From Streptomyces sp. R44 (GTDB lineage Bacteria; Actinomycetota; Actinomycetes; Streptomycetales; Streptomycetaceae), in contig NZ_CP163444.1 of assembly GCF_041053105.1 (NCBI RefSeq), positions 7,968,501 to 8,032,500 on the forward strand: a stretch of DNA of 64,000 nt. The letters run 5' to 3'. The notes beneath the pieces were generated by a model. The model did no database searches and was not told the DNA's origin. It worked only from the letters and a program-made list of their open reading frames with translations. Position numbers and translations under genes: made by a program. Every line of letters starts with the position of its first letter. Within the stretch, counting starts at the first letter, position 1. Of this stretch, positions 29,177 through 38,090 are shown one piece after another.

Positions 29177-30772
29177 TTACGGCTGGCCGTCGAGCCAGCT
29201 CAGCTTGTGCCCGTACAGCACCCGCTGGCAGTAGTCGGTGCCCACCGGATCGGCGGCGTCACGGTTCGCCGTGCAGTCGGAGGCCGAGCCCGGGCGGTGC
29301 TCGGAGAGGGACCACAGGCGGCCCGTGCTCCGCTCGACGTAGAGGTCCTCGGCACCACGGGCGGTCTTGACGGCCGAGCCGTTCGTGACCAACCGGCCGT
29401 TGCTCCAGCCGTAACGCCAGAGGTTGCCCGGCTCGTCCGTTCCCTTCGACTCGTTCACGTACAGCTTGCCGTTGTACGCCGCCGCGCCCTGGGCGCCGCC
29501 GTTGGTCAGCGGCAGGTAGTTGGCCCAGCCCTCCGCGGTCACGTCGGAGGAGCGGCCCTCCAGGGCCGCGACGGGGAAGGAGGCGATGCGGCCGGTGGAC
29601 GGGTAGCCGCTCTGCGGACGGCAGTACTCACCCATGATCAGACGGTCCGGGGTGGTGCTGCGGTCCAGGGAGACGTACGAGGCCTTCGGGGCGCCGGTGG
29701 AGACGCAGGCGTACGAACCCGCGGGGTTGCTCTGCGTCGCCTTGAACTTCCAGGCGGCGACCTGCGGCATCACATAGCGGTAGCCGAAGCTGTACCAGAC
29801 GTTGTCGTGCCGGCCGACCTTGGTCTTGTCCTCGGTGTTGGCCGTGGTCTTCACACCGTCGGTGTCGCTGCCCATCGCGTCGTGCGTGGTGGGGTCGCCG
29901 TCCGGGTCCAGGTCCATGATGGAGCGCATGTCGAAGACGCGCAGACCGTTGCGGGTGTCGGCGACGTAGAGGTAGTTGCCGTACCAGACGATCCCGCCGG
30001 CGTGGACGCCCTTCTGGATCGGGTACTCGGAGGCGTGCAGCCCGTCGAAGGAGACGTGGTCGGCCGAGTTGATGTAGGTCCAGCCCAGCAGGACGTGCCG
30101 GTACTTGATCTCGGAGGTGCCGGAGGCCGGGTTGACCCGGCTCTGCACGAAGGTGATGCGGACGCCCTTCTGGTTGCAGGCGTCGTTGGCCTCCAGCTCG
30201 GCCGTGGTGCAGTCACCGGTCGCCGGGTCCGGGTCGTCCTCCCGGCCCGGGTCCCAGCCGTCGTACGAGGCGAACAGCTGGATGTTCCCGGCCGTGCCCC
30301 ACAACTCGTCGTCCTGGGCGTCGGAGACGCCCGAGAAGCCCTGGGGGACCCACTCCTGCGAGGTGGAGTCGTCGCTCTGGAGGCAGTACTTGATGTCGGG
30401 ATCCGGGGCGGTGCCGAACGGGTCGCGGGAGCACCACGGCGTCACGGTGCGGTTGGCCCCGGCCAGGAGGTTCTGCACACCCGACTTGGGGAGGACCGAG
30501 TCGAGGCGGGTGACCCGGGAGGTGGTCTCGGCGTTCAGCGCGCCGGGCGACAGGGTGAAGTCACCGGGCGAGGCTTCGCCGCCGGGCGAGGTCCAGCCGG
30601 TGGCCGCGAAGGGGGAGGGGGCGGACTCGGCCGCGAGGGGCTCCTGGACCGTGGGGTCCGATGCGTCCCGCGGAACGACCTCGGCCTGGGCGGGAGCCAC
30701 AAGACCGGTGAACGCGAGCGAGGCCGCGGCGGCTGCGGTGAGCCAGGCGCGGCGTATTCGCCTTGAGGGCAT
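29177..30772 (-). CDS. Secreted protein of unknown function, possible beta-propeller
   Basis: I do not recognise a named family. The 531-residue protein starts with a typical signal peptide (MPSRRIRRAWLTAAAAASLAFTGLVAPAQA, cleavage after AQA). The mature part has repeated short strands ending in aromatic/Asp patterns such as GGIVWYGNYLYVADTRNGLRVFDMRSI, AAAYNGKLYVNESKG and LYVERSTGRLWSLSEHRPG, a pattern typical of beta-propeller blades. It has six or more Cys residues, often near acidic patches (WCSRDPFG, YCLQSDDS, GEYCRPQSGY), suggesting disulfides. ATG 30772 is preceded by a purine-rich GGAGGC stretch. It is monocistronic, with its own terminator. Confidence 0.7.
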   Translation of the reverse strand: MPSRRIRRAWLTAAAAASLAFTGLVAPAQAEVVPRDASDPTVQEPLAAESAPSPFAATGWTSPGGEASPGDFTLSPGALNAETTSRVTRLDSVLPKSGVQNLLAGANRTVTPWCSRDPFGTAPDPDIKYCLQSDDSTSQEWVPQGFSGVSDAQDDELWGTAGNIQLFASYDGWDPGREDDPDPATGDCTTAELEANDACNQKGVRITFVQSRVNPASGTSEIKYRHVLLGWTYINSADHVSFDGLHASEYPIQKGVHAGGIVWYGNYLYVADTRNGLRVFDMRSIMDLDPDGDPTTHDAMGSDTDGVKTTANTEDKTKVGRHDNVWYSFGYRYVMPQVAAWKFKATQSNPAGSYACVSTGAPKASYVSLDRSTTPDRLIMGEYCRPQSGYPSTGRIASFPVAALEGRSSDVTAEGWANYLPLTNGGAQGAAAYNGKLYVNESKGTDEPGNLWRYGWSNGRLVTNGSAVKTARGAEDLYVERSTGRLWSLSEHRPGSASDCTANRDAADPVGTDYCQRVLYGHKLSWLDGQP

Positions 30773-31077
30773 GGGTGAGTGCCTCCGGTTGATGAAGCGT
30801 CAGACAGATCGAACGGAGGCTTCCAGAACGCCCGAGCGCAACGCAAACCTGCCAGAGATGTCGGCAACACCCTTTTTCGGGCGGGCGGTTGATCCCGTAC
30901 GCCCGCATTGCACCACCGGAGTGGACACGGGCCGGGACGCCGACCCGGCCGGGATCGATGGCCACGGCGGCGCTTCGGTGCAAGACCTGCCGCCGATCCG
31001 CACACGATGCACACCGGGGGAGTGACCCGACGGAGAGCCGAACAGCCCTGTCGGTGGCGGGCGGTAGCTTCAACGGC

Positions 31078-31722
31078 ATGGGATTCACGAGTGCGTGGGG
31101 GATCAGCGGTCACACCGATGAGGTCATCGCCGGCCTCTCCGCGACCCTGCTGCCGGCGATGCGGGCGGACCGGGCTCACCCGGAGGCCGAGCGGCGCCGG
31201 CGGGAATGGCAGCGGGAACCGCTCCCTGACTACCGGACCTGGTACGCCTTGGGTCGCGGTGACGGTGACAGGCGAGCCGATCCCGACGCCATCGAGTCGT
31301 TCCGCGAACTCACGGCACCCGGGGGGCGCGTCGACGATGTCTGCGGCGGGATGGCCGATCCCTCCTTCCACGTGCTGGACGACGTGTGGGAGGGGCAGGA
31401 CGAGGAGAGCATGTTCATCTCCGTGCACAGCAAGGAGTACGCGGTCTCGTCCCTGTTCCACGCCATCGGCCCGGTGCGCGCGGCGCTGCTGCCGGGCTGG
31501 TGCGGCACCTTCCTGCTCACGTCCGCGGAGGTGCGCGAGAGCCTGCCGCTCGTCGAGCGTGCGTTGACCTTCACCCCGGCCGAGCGCGCGGCCGCCGAGG
31601 ACCAGGACTGGTTGTCCTACGGCGAGCGGGAGGAGAGCGTGCTGAACGGGCCGCTGCGTATCTGGCGTACCGCCGCTCGTCAGGGCTTGGGCCTGTGCGG
31701 TGTGTCTGTGCACCTCTGCTGA
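31078..31722 (+). CDS. Uncharacterised 214-residue protein
   Basis: No family recognised. The protein starts MGFTSAWGISGHTDEVIAGL at ATG 31078. It has no signal peptide or membrane segment, is rich in Trp, Asp and Glu, and has the segments LLPGWCGTFLLTSAEVRESLPLVERALTFTPAERAAAEDQDWL and ESMFISVHSKEYAVSSLFHAIGPVRAALLPG. Codon use is like its neighbours. It looks like a cytosolic Streptomyces-type protein of the kind sometimes found near phage or toxin-immunity loci (SUKH-like or DUF-type), but I cannot place it. It is alone between a divergent secreted-protein gene and the ROK regulator. Confidence 0.6.
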   Translation: MGFTSAWGISGHTDEVIAGLSATLLPAMRADRAHPEAERRRREWQREPLPDYRTWYALGRGDGDRRADPDAIESFRELTAPGGRVDDVCGGMADPSFHVLDDVWEGQDEESMFISVHSKEYAVSSLFHAIGPVRAALLPGWCGTFLLTSAEVRESLPLVERALTFTPAERAAAEDQDWLSYGEREESVLNGPLRIWRTAARQGLGLCGVSVHLC

Positions 31723-31795
31723 CGGTGCGCCGGCCGGACGGCGGCCGGGGCGATCGCGCGGAGATCCGAAATCAATACTGGAGGAAGTTATTTAA

Positions 31796-33004
31796 TTGCT
31801 CTATGTTACTCGCGTGTTAAGTCATCGCTCGCGGCCTCTGGTCACCGCACCCGCCGAGACCGCGGTCCTCGCCCTGCTCCTCGCGGAGGGCCCCCTCAGC
31901 AGAGTGGAACTGGCCCGGCGGACCGGTCTCTCCTCGACCGCGGTCACCAAGGCGGCCAGGCCGCTGATCGACGACGGCTATCTGTACGAACTCCCGCCGG
32001 AGCGCACCGCGCCCGGCGCCGGCCGGCCGGTCAACCCCCTTGCCGTCGCCGCCGACCGCGAGTACTTCATCGGCCTGAAGATCAGCCCCGACCAGGTCTT
32101 CGGCGCCGTCTGCGATCTGCGGGCCGGGATCCGGGCCACCGCGGCCCGCCCGCTCGACGACTGCACCCCCGCGGCCGCCGCCGCCCTCACGGCCGAGCTC
32201 GTCGACGAACTCCTCGACGCCGAACCCGAGTTCCGGGCCCGCACCCGCCACCTGGGCGTGGCGATGAACGGGGACGTGGACCGGGACAGCGGCCGGCTCC
32301 GCCACTCCGGACTCCTCGGCTGGCGCGACGTCCCGCTCGCCGAACTGCTCACCGCCGCCACCGGCCTGGCCGTCACCGTCGAGAACGACGTCAGGGCTCT
32401 GACCGTCGCGGAGCACTGGTTCGGCGAAGGCATCGGCACGGAGTACTTCGCCCTGGTCACCATCGGCGCCGGCATCGGCTCCGCCCTCGTCGTCAACGGG
32501 CAGCTGCTCAGGGGCGCTTACGGTGTCGCGGGCGAGGTCGGACACCTCTGCGTCGACCCGGCCGGCCCACGCTGCCGCTGCGGCGCGCACGGCTGCGTCG
32601 AGGCGCTCGCCTCGACCGACGCGATCCTCACGACGGTCCGCCACGCCACCACGCACCCGCACCTCACGTTCGGCGAGGTCGCCGACCTGGCCCGGGAGGG
32701 CCACCCCGCGGCCCGCGAGGCCTTCGCCCGGGCCGGGCACGCCATCGGGCTCGGCATCTCCGCGCTCGTCAACCTCGTCGGCCCGGAACGTGTCGTCATC
32801 AGCGGCGAAGGCGTCGACGCCTACGACCTGCTCGGCCGCCACATCCAGGACGCCTACGCGGCGCACGCCCTGGGGGCCGCCTCCCGCTGCCCGCTGTCGC
32901 TGCGCCCGCTCCCCTGGCAGGAGTGGGCCCGGGGCGGCGCCGCCGTGGCCATCCAGGCCCTCTTCCCGCAGTACGCGGCCACCACCACGACCGGCGCCGG
33001 CTGA
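31796..33004 (+). CDS. ROK family transcriptional regulator with a TTA codon
   Basis: A 402-residue repressor-type ROK protein. Residues 15-65 are a MarR-like winged helix (LLAEGPLSRVELARRTGLSSTAVTKAARPLIDDGYL), and the rest is the sugar-kinase fold with TIGAGIGSALVVNGQLLRGAYGVAGEVGHLCV and the zinc motif CRCGAHGCVEALAS. The start is taken as TTG 31796 because GGAGGAAG lies 8 bases before it; GTG 31814 has no ribosome site. Codon 8 is TTA (31817-31819), read in Streptomyces only by the bldA tRNA, so its synthesis is probably tied to development. It is followed after 106 bases by a secreted glycosidase, a likely target. Confidence 0.87.
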   Translation: MLYVTRVLSHRSRPLVTAPAETAVLALLLAEGPLSRVELARRTGLSSTAVTKAARPLIDDGYLYELPPERTAPGAGRPVNPLAVAADREYFIGLKISPDQVFGAVCDLRAGIRATAARPLDDCTPAAAAALTAELVDELLDAEPEFRARTRHLGVAMNGDVDRDSGRLRHSGLLGWRDVPLAELLTAATGLAVTVENDVRALTVAEHWFGEGIGTEYFALVTIGAGIGSALVVNGQLLRGAYGVAGEVGHLCVDPAGPRCRCGAHGCVEALASTDAILTTVRHATTHPHLTFGEVADLAREGHPAAREAFARAGHAIGLGISALVNLVGPERVVISGEGVDAYDLLGRHIQDAYAAHALGAASRCPLSLRPLPWQEWARGGAAVAIQALFPQYAATTTTGAG

Positions 33005-33110
33005 ACATCCCGCAGCCGTCCCGTACGAAGCCCCACAGGGCCGACCCGCACACCGCACCCCCCGCACCACGTACAAGGCAGGTACAACCCCTCATCCGTA
33101 AGGAGCTCTC

Positions 33111-35048
33111 GTGACACCCCGCTTCACCCTGCTCCGACGCGCCACCGCAGTCCTCGCCACGACGTCCGCGCTCCTCCTCGCCACCCTCACCCCGCACGCC
33201 GCCCTGGCGGACACCGGGACGGCGCCGCCCGCCGTCCTCACCGGCGCACAGCTCGCCGCCTCCTGGACCGCGCCGCTGTCGACCCGCGACCGGTACGTCG
33301 TCGACGCCGACGGCGACCGGTTCAAGCTCAAGTCCGGGAACTGGGCCGGCGCGCAGGGCACCTGGCAGGGGAGCGGCGACGTCGGTGACGTCGCCAACCA
33401 CCAGGCCAGGCAGATGTCGCACAACATTCCGCTCGGCCTCGACCGGAAGCCGATCGCCGACATCCTGGCCGACTTCCACACCCTCGGCCTCAACAGCATC
33501 CGGCTGCCCTTCGCGAACGCGCTGGTCCACGACACGAGCGTCGTCCCGGACGCGGCCGTCGCCGCCAACCCGCAGCTCAAGGGCAAGACCCCGCTCCAGG
33601 TGCTCGACGCCGTCGTCGCGGCCCTGACCGCGGACGGCTTCGCCGTCATCCTCAACAACCACACCACCAGCTACCGCTTCTGCTGCGGCCTGGACGGCAA
33701 CGAACGCTGGAACAGCGGCCAGTCGACGCAGCAGTGGATCGACGACTGGGTCTTCCTCGCCAAGCGCTACCGGGCCGACAAGCGGGTCGTCGGAGCCGAC
33801 CTGCGCAACGAGGTCCGCCGTGACACCTGGGACGACCCCAACTGGGGCTGGGGTGACGAGCACGACCTCAACAAGGCCATGGAAGAGGCCGGCAACAGGA
33901 TCCTCCAGGCCAACCCGGACATGCTCGTCGTCATGGAGGGCATCAACTGGCAGGGCATACCCACCGACCTGACCCCGCACGGCCGACCGATGCTCACCCC
34001 GGTCGCCACCCTGTCCAACACCCTGATCCGCTCCGGCAAGCTCGTCTACGCGGCCCACTTCTACGGCTACACCGGTCCGAACCACACCGGCGCCACCGGC
34101 ACCGGTGAGACCCATGACCTCCGCTACGAGGAGCTCACCCCCGCCCAGCTCGCCCAGGCCGTCGACGACGAGGCCCTGTTCGTCACCCGGTCCGGGCAGC
34201 ACTTCACCGCGCCCGTGTGGATCAGCGAGTTCGGCGCCGGGGGCCGGGGCGACGCGAACGCCAGGGAGCGCGCCTGGTTCACGAACTTCACCGACATCCT
34301 GGTGCGGAACGACACCGACTTCGCCATCTGGCCGCTGGTCGGCTGGACCGACGCGAACGGCACGCCGCAGGACAACTGGGCCATGGTCAACTACAGCGCG
34401 AACGGCGCCCGGCTCGGCGTCATGGACGCCGGCGACTGGCGCGCCACCGACTGGAACAAGCTCGTCGGCGCCCCCGGCAGGACCGGTCGGATCGCCGAGG
34501 TCCCGCGCTGGAACATGCTCAACCTGGATCACGCCGACTACGACGTCTCCGTCACCATGCTCGCCAAGCCGGACTGGTCACCGGGCAACCGCAAGGGCAA
34601 CTGCCCGGACAGCCAGCGCGTGACCGGCCTCGCCCGGAGCAGCGGCCGGGGCCTGTGCACGGACGCCGGGCAGCCGGCCGGGGCGAGCGGCCCCTGGACC
34701 GTCGTGACCGACGAGCGGTACGTGACCGGGGGCGACTGGGCGAGCGGCTACAACAAGCTCCAGTGCCCCGACCGCACCTTCGCCGTCGGCTACAGCGTGA
34801 AGGGCAAGTCCATGGCGGCCCTCCTGTGCGCCCCCGCGGCCGCCGCGCTTCCCACGACCGGCCGGGTCCTCTGGTTCGACCGCGGCGACAACCGGCCCGC
34901 GAGCGGCGGTTCGACCGCGAGCGACTGGGCGCCCGGGTACTACAAGGGGCAGTGCCGCGACGACGAGTACCTCGCCGGCGTCGCCTACACCTGGAAGTGG
35001 ACCCACGGCGGCGTCCCCGACGCCCTGCTGTGCCGCCCGCTCGCCTGA
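33111..35048 (+). CDS. Secreted glycoside hydrolase family 5-like enzyme with C-terminal repeats
   Basis: A 645-residue exported glycosidase (endoglucanase/mannanase type). The signal peptide covers residues 1-33 (LLRRATAVLATTSALLLATLTPHAALA). The GH5 barrel spans about 60-470: NSIRLPFANALV, ADLRNEVRR with acid/base Glu234, HFYGY, and VWISEFGAGGRG with nucleophile Glu373. From about 485 the C-terminus has three related segments of the form DWxxGYYKGQC...ALLC, each with two Cys, which may bind carbohydrate. GTG 33111 has an AAGGAGC ribosome site. It lies downstream of the ROK regulator, and a strong terminator follows. Confidence 0.85.
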   Translation: MTPRFTLLRRATAVLATTSALLLATLTPHAALADTGTAPPAVLTGAQLAASWTAPLSTRDRYVVDADGDRFKLKSGNWAGAQGTWQGSGDVGDVANHQARQMSHNIPLGLDRKPIADILADFHTLGLNSIRLPFANALVHDTSVVPDAAVAANPQLKGKTPLQVLDAVVAALTADGFAVILNNHTTSYRFCCGLDGNERWNSGQSTQQWIDDWVFLAKRYRADKRVVGADLRNEVRRDTWDDPNWGWGDEHDLNKAMEEAGNRILQANPDMLVVMEGINWQGIPTDLTPHGRPMLTPVATLSNTLIRSGKLVYAAHFYGYTGPNHTGATGTGETHDLRYEELTPAQLAQAVDDEALFVTRSGQHFTAPVWISEFGAGGRGDANARERAWFTNFTDILVRNDTDFAIWPLVGWTDANGTPQDNWAMVNYSANGARLGVMDAGDWRATDWNKLVGAPGRTGRIAEVPRWNMLNLDHADYDVSVTMLAKPDWSPGNRKGNCPDSQRVTGLARSSGRGLCTDAGQPAGASGPWTVVTDERYVTGGDWASGYNKLQCPDRTFAVGYSVKGKSMAALLCAPAAAALPTTGRVLWFDRGDNRPASGGSTASDWAPGYYKGQCRDDEYLAGVAYTWKWTHGGVPDALLCRPLA

Positions 35049-35070
35049 TCAGCCCGCCTGCTTCTGACCG

Positions 35071-35106
35071 ACTCCGGCCCGCCGACGCATGTCGGCGGGC
35101 CGGAGT
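35071..35106. terminator. Strong bidirectional terminator after the GH5 gene
   Basis: Perfect 16-base stem (35071-35086 with 35091-35106) closed by the four-base loop GCAT, in the gap between the GH5 stop and the convergent TetR stop. Confidence 0.85.
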
Positions 35107-35133
35107 GCTGTCCGTACGGCGCGGCCGCCGCCC

Positions 35134-35781
35134 TCAGGCGGACGGCCCGGCGGTCGTGGCGAGCGCCGTCGGCAGCTCGGCCGCGACGGCGTGGAGCCGG
35201 CGCACGAGGTCCTCGGGTGTGTGCCCGGTCGGCTGTGCCACCCAGGCGTCCAGGGCGCGGTGGAACAGGACGACGAGAACGTCGAGCGCCAGACGGGCGT
35301 GCAGCCGCCCGCCGGGACCGGGAAGGGCGAAGCGGCGCTCGACCACGGCGAGCGCGGAGCGCGTGGTGCGGTCGCAGAACGCGTGGCAGTGCGCGTCCGT
35401 GGAGGGCGTCCGGGCCGCGAGGTGACGGCTGGCCAGGAGCCGCCCGGCCCAACCGTCGTCCGGCATCCGGCCGACCGCCTCGGCGAGGGCCTCCTCGAAC
35501 ACCGCGAGGAGCTGTCGCCCGTCGGCCGGGCAGGTCTCCAGGACGTCGAGGAAGGCCGCCCACACGTCCTGTGCGGGGGCCATGGCGACGTCTTCCTTGC
35601 TGTCGAAGTAGCGGAAGAAGGTCCGCTTCGACACCTCGGCCGCGTCGCACAGCGCGTCCAGCGTCACCCCGTCGAAGCCGTGGGTGCCGAACAGGTCGAG
35701 CGCGGTGTCGATCAGCGTCTGCCGGGTGCGCAGCTTCTTGCGCTCGCGCAGCGGGAGCGGGGGGGAGTTCTCGGCCGTCAT
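35134..35781 (-). CDS. TetR family transcriptional regulator
   Basis: A 215-residue TetR protein. The HTH is at residues 14-60 (LRTRQTLIDTALDLFGTHGFDGVTLDALCDAAEVSKRTFFRYFDSKEDVA), followed by a ligand domain of the TetR_C type common in actinobacteria. The ATG at 35781 begins MTAENSPPLP. It is divergent from a quinone oxidoreductase-like gene and the 77-base gap contains a perfect 15-base palindrome, so it very likely represses both promoters. Confidence 0.9.
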   Translation of the reverse strand: MTAENSPPLPLRERKKLRTRQTLIDTALDLFGTHGFDGVTLDALCDAAEVSKRTFFRYFDSKEDVAMAPAQDVWAAFLDVLETCPADGRQLLAVFEEALAEAVGRMPDDGWAGRLLASRHLAARTPSTDAHCHAFCDRTTRSALAVVERRFALPGPGGRLHARLALDVLVVLFHRALDAWVAQPTGHTPEDLVRRLHAVAAELPTALATTAGPSA

Positions 35782-35824
35782 CACCACCACTGTATCGGAG
35801 CGGCGAACGCTACCTATAGGCTTA

Positions 35825-35839
35825 TGCCACTCAGTGGCA
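35825..35839. promoter_or_regulatory. Perfect palindromic operator between tetR and oxidoreductase genes
   Basis: TGCCACT-C-AGTGGCA, 7-base perfect arms around one base, 20 bases upstream of the oxidoreductase ATG and next to a TATAGGCT -10-like stretch. Typical of a TetR dimer site. Confidence 0.72.
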
Positions 35840-35858
35840 GATTCTTGGAGGTCTTGGC

Positions 35859-36797
35859 ATGCGCGCGCTTCTCGTCGACCCCACCGCCCCCGGCGGTCTC
35901 CGGCTCGGCACCGCCCCCGAACCCGAGCCCGCACCCCACCAGGCGCTGGTCCGGGTGACCGCTACCTCGCTCAACCACGGTGAGATCGCCTTCGGCCTCG
36001 GCGCCGCCCCGACCGGCTCGGTCCTGGGCTGGGACGCCGCCGGAATCGTCGAACGCGCCGCCGCGGACGGCTCCGGCCCCGCCTCCGGCACCTCGGTGGT
36101 GACCCTGATGCCCGACGGCGCCTGGGCCGAACTCCGCGCCGTCGACACGGCCCTGATCGGCACCGCACCCGCCGGAGCCGACCCTGCCGCCCTCGCGACC
36201 GTCCCCGTCGCCGGTACGAGCGCCCTGCGCGCCCTGCACCGCCTCGGCCCGCTCCTCGGACGCGACGTCCTGATCACCGGCGCGACCGGCGGCGTCGGGC
36301 GCTACGCCGTCCAGCTCGCCCGCGCCGCGGGCGCCCGGGTCGTGGCGTCCACGAGCTCCCCGGACGCCCACGGCGCACTCCTTCGCGGACTCGGGGCGCA
36401 CGAGGTGGTCGGAGCACCGAAGGAGGCCTCCCGGCCGGTGGACGGGGTGATCGACCTGATCGGCGGCCCGCTGCTCGTGGAGGCGTACGACACGCTCGGC
36501 GAAGGCGGCACGCTGGTCGCCCTCGGCCACTCCGCCGGCACGGGCGAGGACTTCCCGTTCGGCGCGCTCTTCGGCGACCAGGGGCGACACGACCGCTCGG
36601 TCGTGACCTTCTTCCTGCTCAACTGCCCGGGCCTCGACCGCGACCTGAGCTGGCTCGCCCACCGCGTCGCCGACGGGACGCTCGACCCGGGCATCACCTG
36701 GCGGGGCGGCTGGGACGACGCGGCGGAAGCGGTCGCCGCCCTGCGGGCCGGCGGTCTGCGCGGAAAGGCGGTCCTGACCTTCGAACCGCGTGGCTGA
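35859..36797 (+). CDS. Zinc-free quinone oxidoreductase-like MDR dehydrogenase
   Basis: A 312-residue NADPH-dependent reductase of the medium-chain (MDR) superfamily, QOR/zeta-crystallin branch. The GroES-like N-terminal domain ([36 protein letters not shown]) is followed by the Rossmann domain with [29 protein letters not shown]. The structural- and catalytic-zinc cysteines are absent, so it is likely a quinone or enone reductase. It is divergent from a TetR gene with a shared operator and 42 bases upstream of a glycosyltransferase, an arrangement often linked to detoxification. Confidence 0.87.
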   Translation: MRALLVDPTAPGGLRLGTAPEPEPAPHQALVRVTATSLNHGEIAFGLGAAPTGSVLGWDAAGIVERAAADGSGPASGTSVVTLMPDGAWAELRAVDTALIGTAPAGADPAALATVPVAGTSALRALHRLGPLLGRDVLITGATGGVGRYAVQLARAAGARVVASTSSPDAHGALLRGLGAHEVVGAPKEASRPVDGVIDLIGGPLLVEAYDTLGEGGTLVALGHSAGTGEDFPFGALFGDQGRHDRSVVTFFLLNCPGLDRDLSWLAHRVADGTLDPGITWRGGWDDAAEAVAALRAGGLRGKAVLTFEPRG

Positions 36798-36838
36798 TCG
36801 CGGGCGTTCACTATGCCGGCCGGGTGTTGAATCGCTCC

Positions 36839-38053
36839 ATGCGCATTCTGATCATCACGGCAGGTTCCCGCGGAGACGTCGCGCCCTACACGGGCCTGGG
36901 ACGGCGCCTGCTCGATGCCGGCCACCAGGTCGCCCTGGCCGCCCACCCGTCCTTCGCCGCACTGGTCGGCGGATGCGGCCTCGAGCACCGCCCCATGCCG
37001 GGAGACCCGGAGGCGCTCCTCCGGGGCTGGTCACGGGCGGCCTCGCGGGAGGAGGCGCAGGCGCTGACGAGGGCGTACGCGGACGGGCTCGCCGACGGGG
37101 TGGCGGAGGCCGTGGAAGGCGGAGCCGACCTGCTGCTCACGGCCCACGGCCCGGCCCCGCTGAGCCGGACGGCCGGCGAGGCGTTCGGGATCCCCGTCAT
37201 CGGCACCTACCTCGTGCCGTCCTTCGCCACCCGGGAGTTCCCGCTGCCCAACGCGCGGAGCGCCGAAGCCCCGGGCCCGGAAGGCAACCTCGCCTCGGGC
37301 CAGGACGTGATGAGGCGCGCCGAAGGGGTTTTCGCCGGTGGCGTGACCCGGCTGCGCGACCGCTTCGGACTGCCCGCCGACACGCCCTCGGCGGCGTCCG
37401 GCATCCGCCCGGCGTTCCACGGCTACAGCCCGCTGGTGCTGCCGCGCCCCGAGGACTGGCCCTCCGGAGTCGACGTCACGGGTTACTGGTGGCCCGCGCG
37501 GCCGGACCACTGGCAGCCCCCGGCCGAGCTCGTCGACTTCCTCCAGGCCGGTCCGCCCCCGGTCTTCCTCGGGTTCGGCAGCATGGCGCCGGGGGAGGGC
37601 GAACGGCTCAGCGAACTGGTGGCCGCGGCGGTGAAGCGGGCGGGCGTGCGCGCGGTGGTGCAGGCGGGATGGGCCGAACTGAGCGGCTACGGCTCCGACA
37701 TCCTGGCCATCGGGGACGTCCCGCACGACTGGCTGTTCCCGCGCACGGCCGCCGTCGTCCACCACGCGGGGGCGGGCACCACCGGGGCCGGACTGCGGGC
37801 CGGTGTGCCCGCCGTGCCCGTCCCCGTCATGTACGACCAGCCGTTCTGGTCGGCCCGGCTGCACGCGCTGGGGGTCGCCCCGCGGCCCGTGCCGTTCCAG
37901 GACCTCACCGCCGAAGCCCTCGGCGACGCGATCACGACCTGCCTGTCCGAACCGGACCTCCGCCGCCGCGCGGCCGAACTCGCCCGGGGGATCGCGGCGG
38001 AGGACGGCGCGGCCCGGGTGCTCGCCCACATCGACGCCGCGGTCACCGAATGA
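36839..38053 (+). CDS. GT1-type glycosyltransferase (UGT/MGT-like)
   Basis: Transfers a sugar from a nucleotide donor to a small lipophilic acceptor. The 404-residue protein has a GT-B fold: an N-terminal acceptor domain starting MRILIITAGSRGDVAPYTGLGRRLLDAGHQVALAAHPSF, and a C-terminal donor domain with VFLGFGSMAPGEGE, IGDVPHDWLFPRTAAVVHHAGAGTTGAGLRAGVPAVPVPVMYDQPFWSARL. This resembles sterol 3-beta-glucosyltransferases and the vancomycin GtfB group. ATG 36839 gives the canonical start. It probably shares the TetR-controlled transcript with the oxidoreductase. The stop codon lies in a 9-base tandem repeat (38047-38073). Confidence 0.87.
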   Translation: MRILIITAGSRGDVAPYTGLGRRLLDAGHQVALAAHPSFAALVGGCGLEHRPMPGDPEALLRGWSRAASREEAQALTRAYADGLADGVAEAVEGGADLLLTAHGPAPLSRTAGEAFGIPVIGTYLVPSFATREFPLPNARSAEAPGPEGNLASGQDVMRRAEGVFAGGVTRLRDRFGLPADTPSAASGIRPAFHGYSPLVLPRPEDWPSGVDVTGYWWPARPDHWQPPAELVDFLQAGPPPVFLGFGSMAPGEGERLSELVAAAVKRAGVRAVVQAGWAELSGYGSDILAIGDVPHDWLFPRTAAVVHHAGAGTTGAGLRAGVPAVPVPVMYDQPFWSARLHALGVAPRPVPFQDLTAEALGDAITTCLSEPDLRRRAAELARGIAAEDGAARVLAHIDAAVTE

Positions 38054-38073
38054 ACCGAATGAAGCGAATGAAC
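38047..38073. repeat. Three-copy 9-bp tandem repeat at the glycosyltransferase stop codon
   Basis: CGAATGAAC / CGAATGAAG / CGAATGAAC; the TGA stop lies in the first unit. Confidence 0.85.
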
Positions 38074-38090
38074 CGAACGATCCGCAGCCG

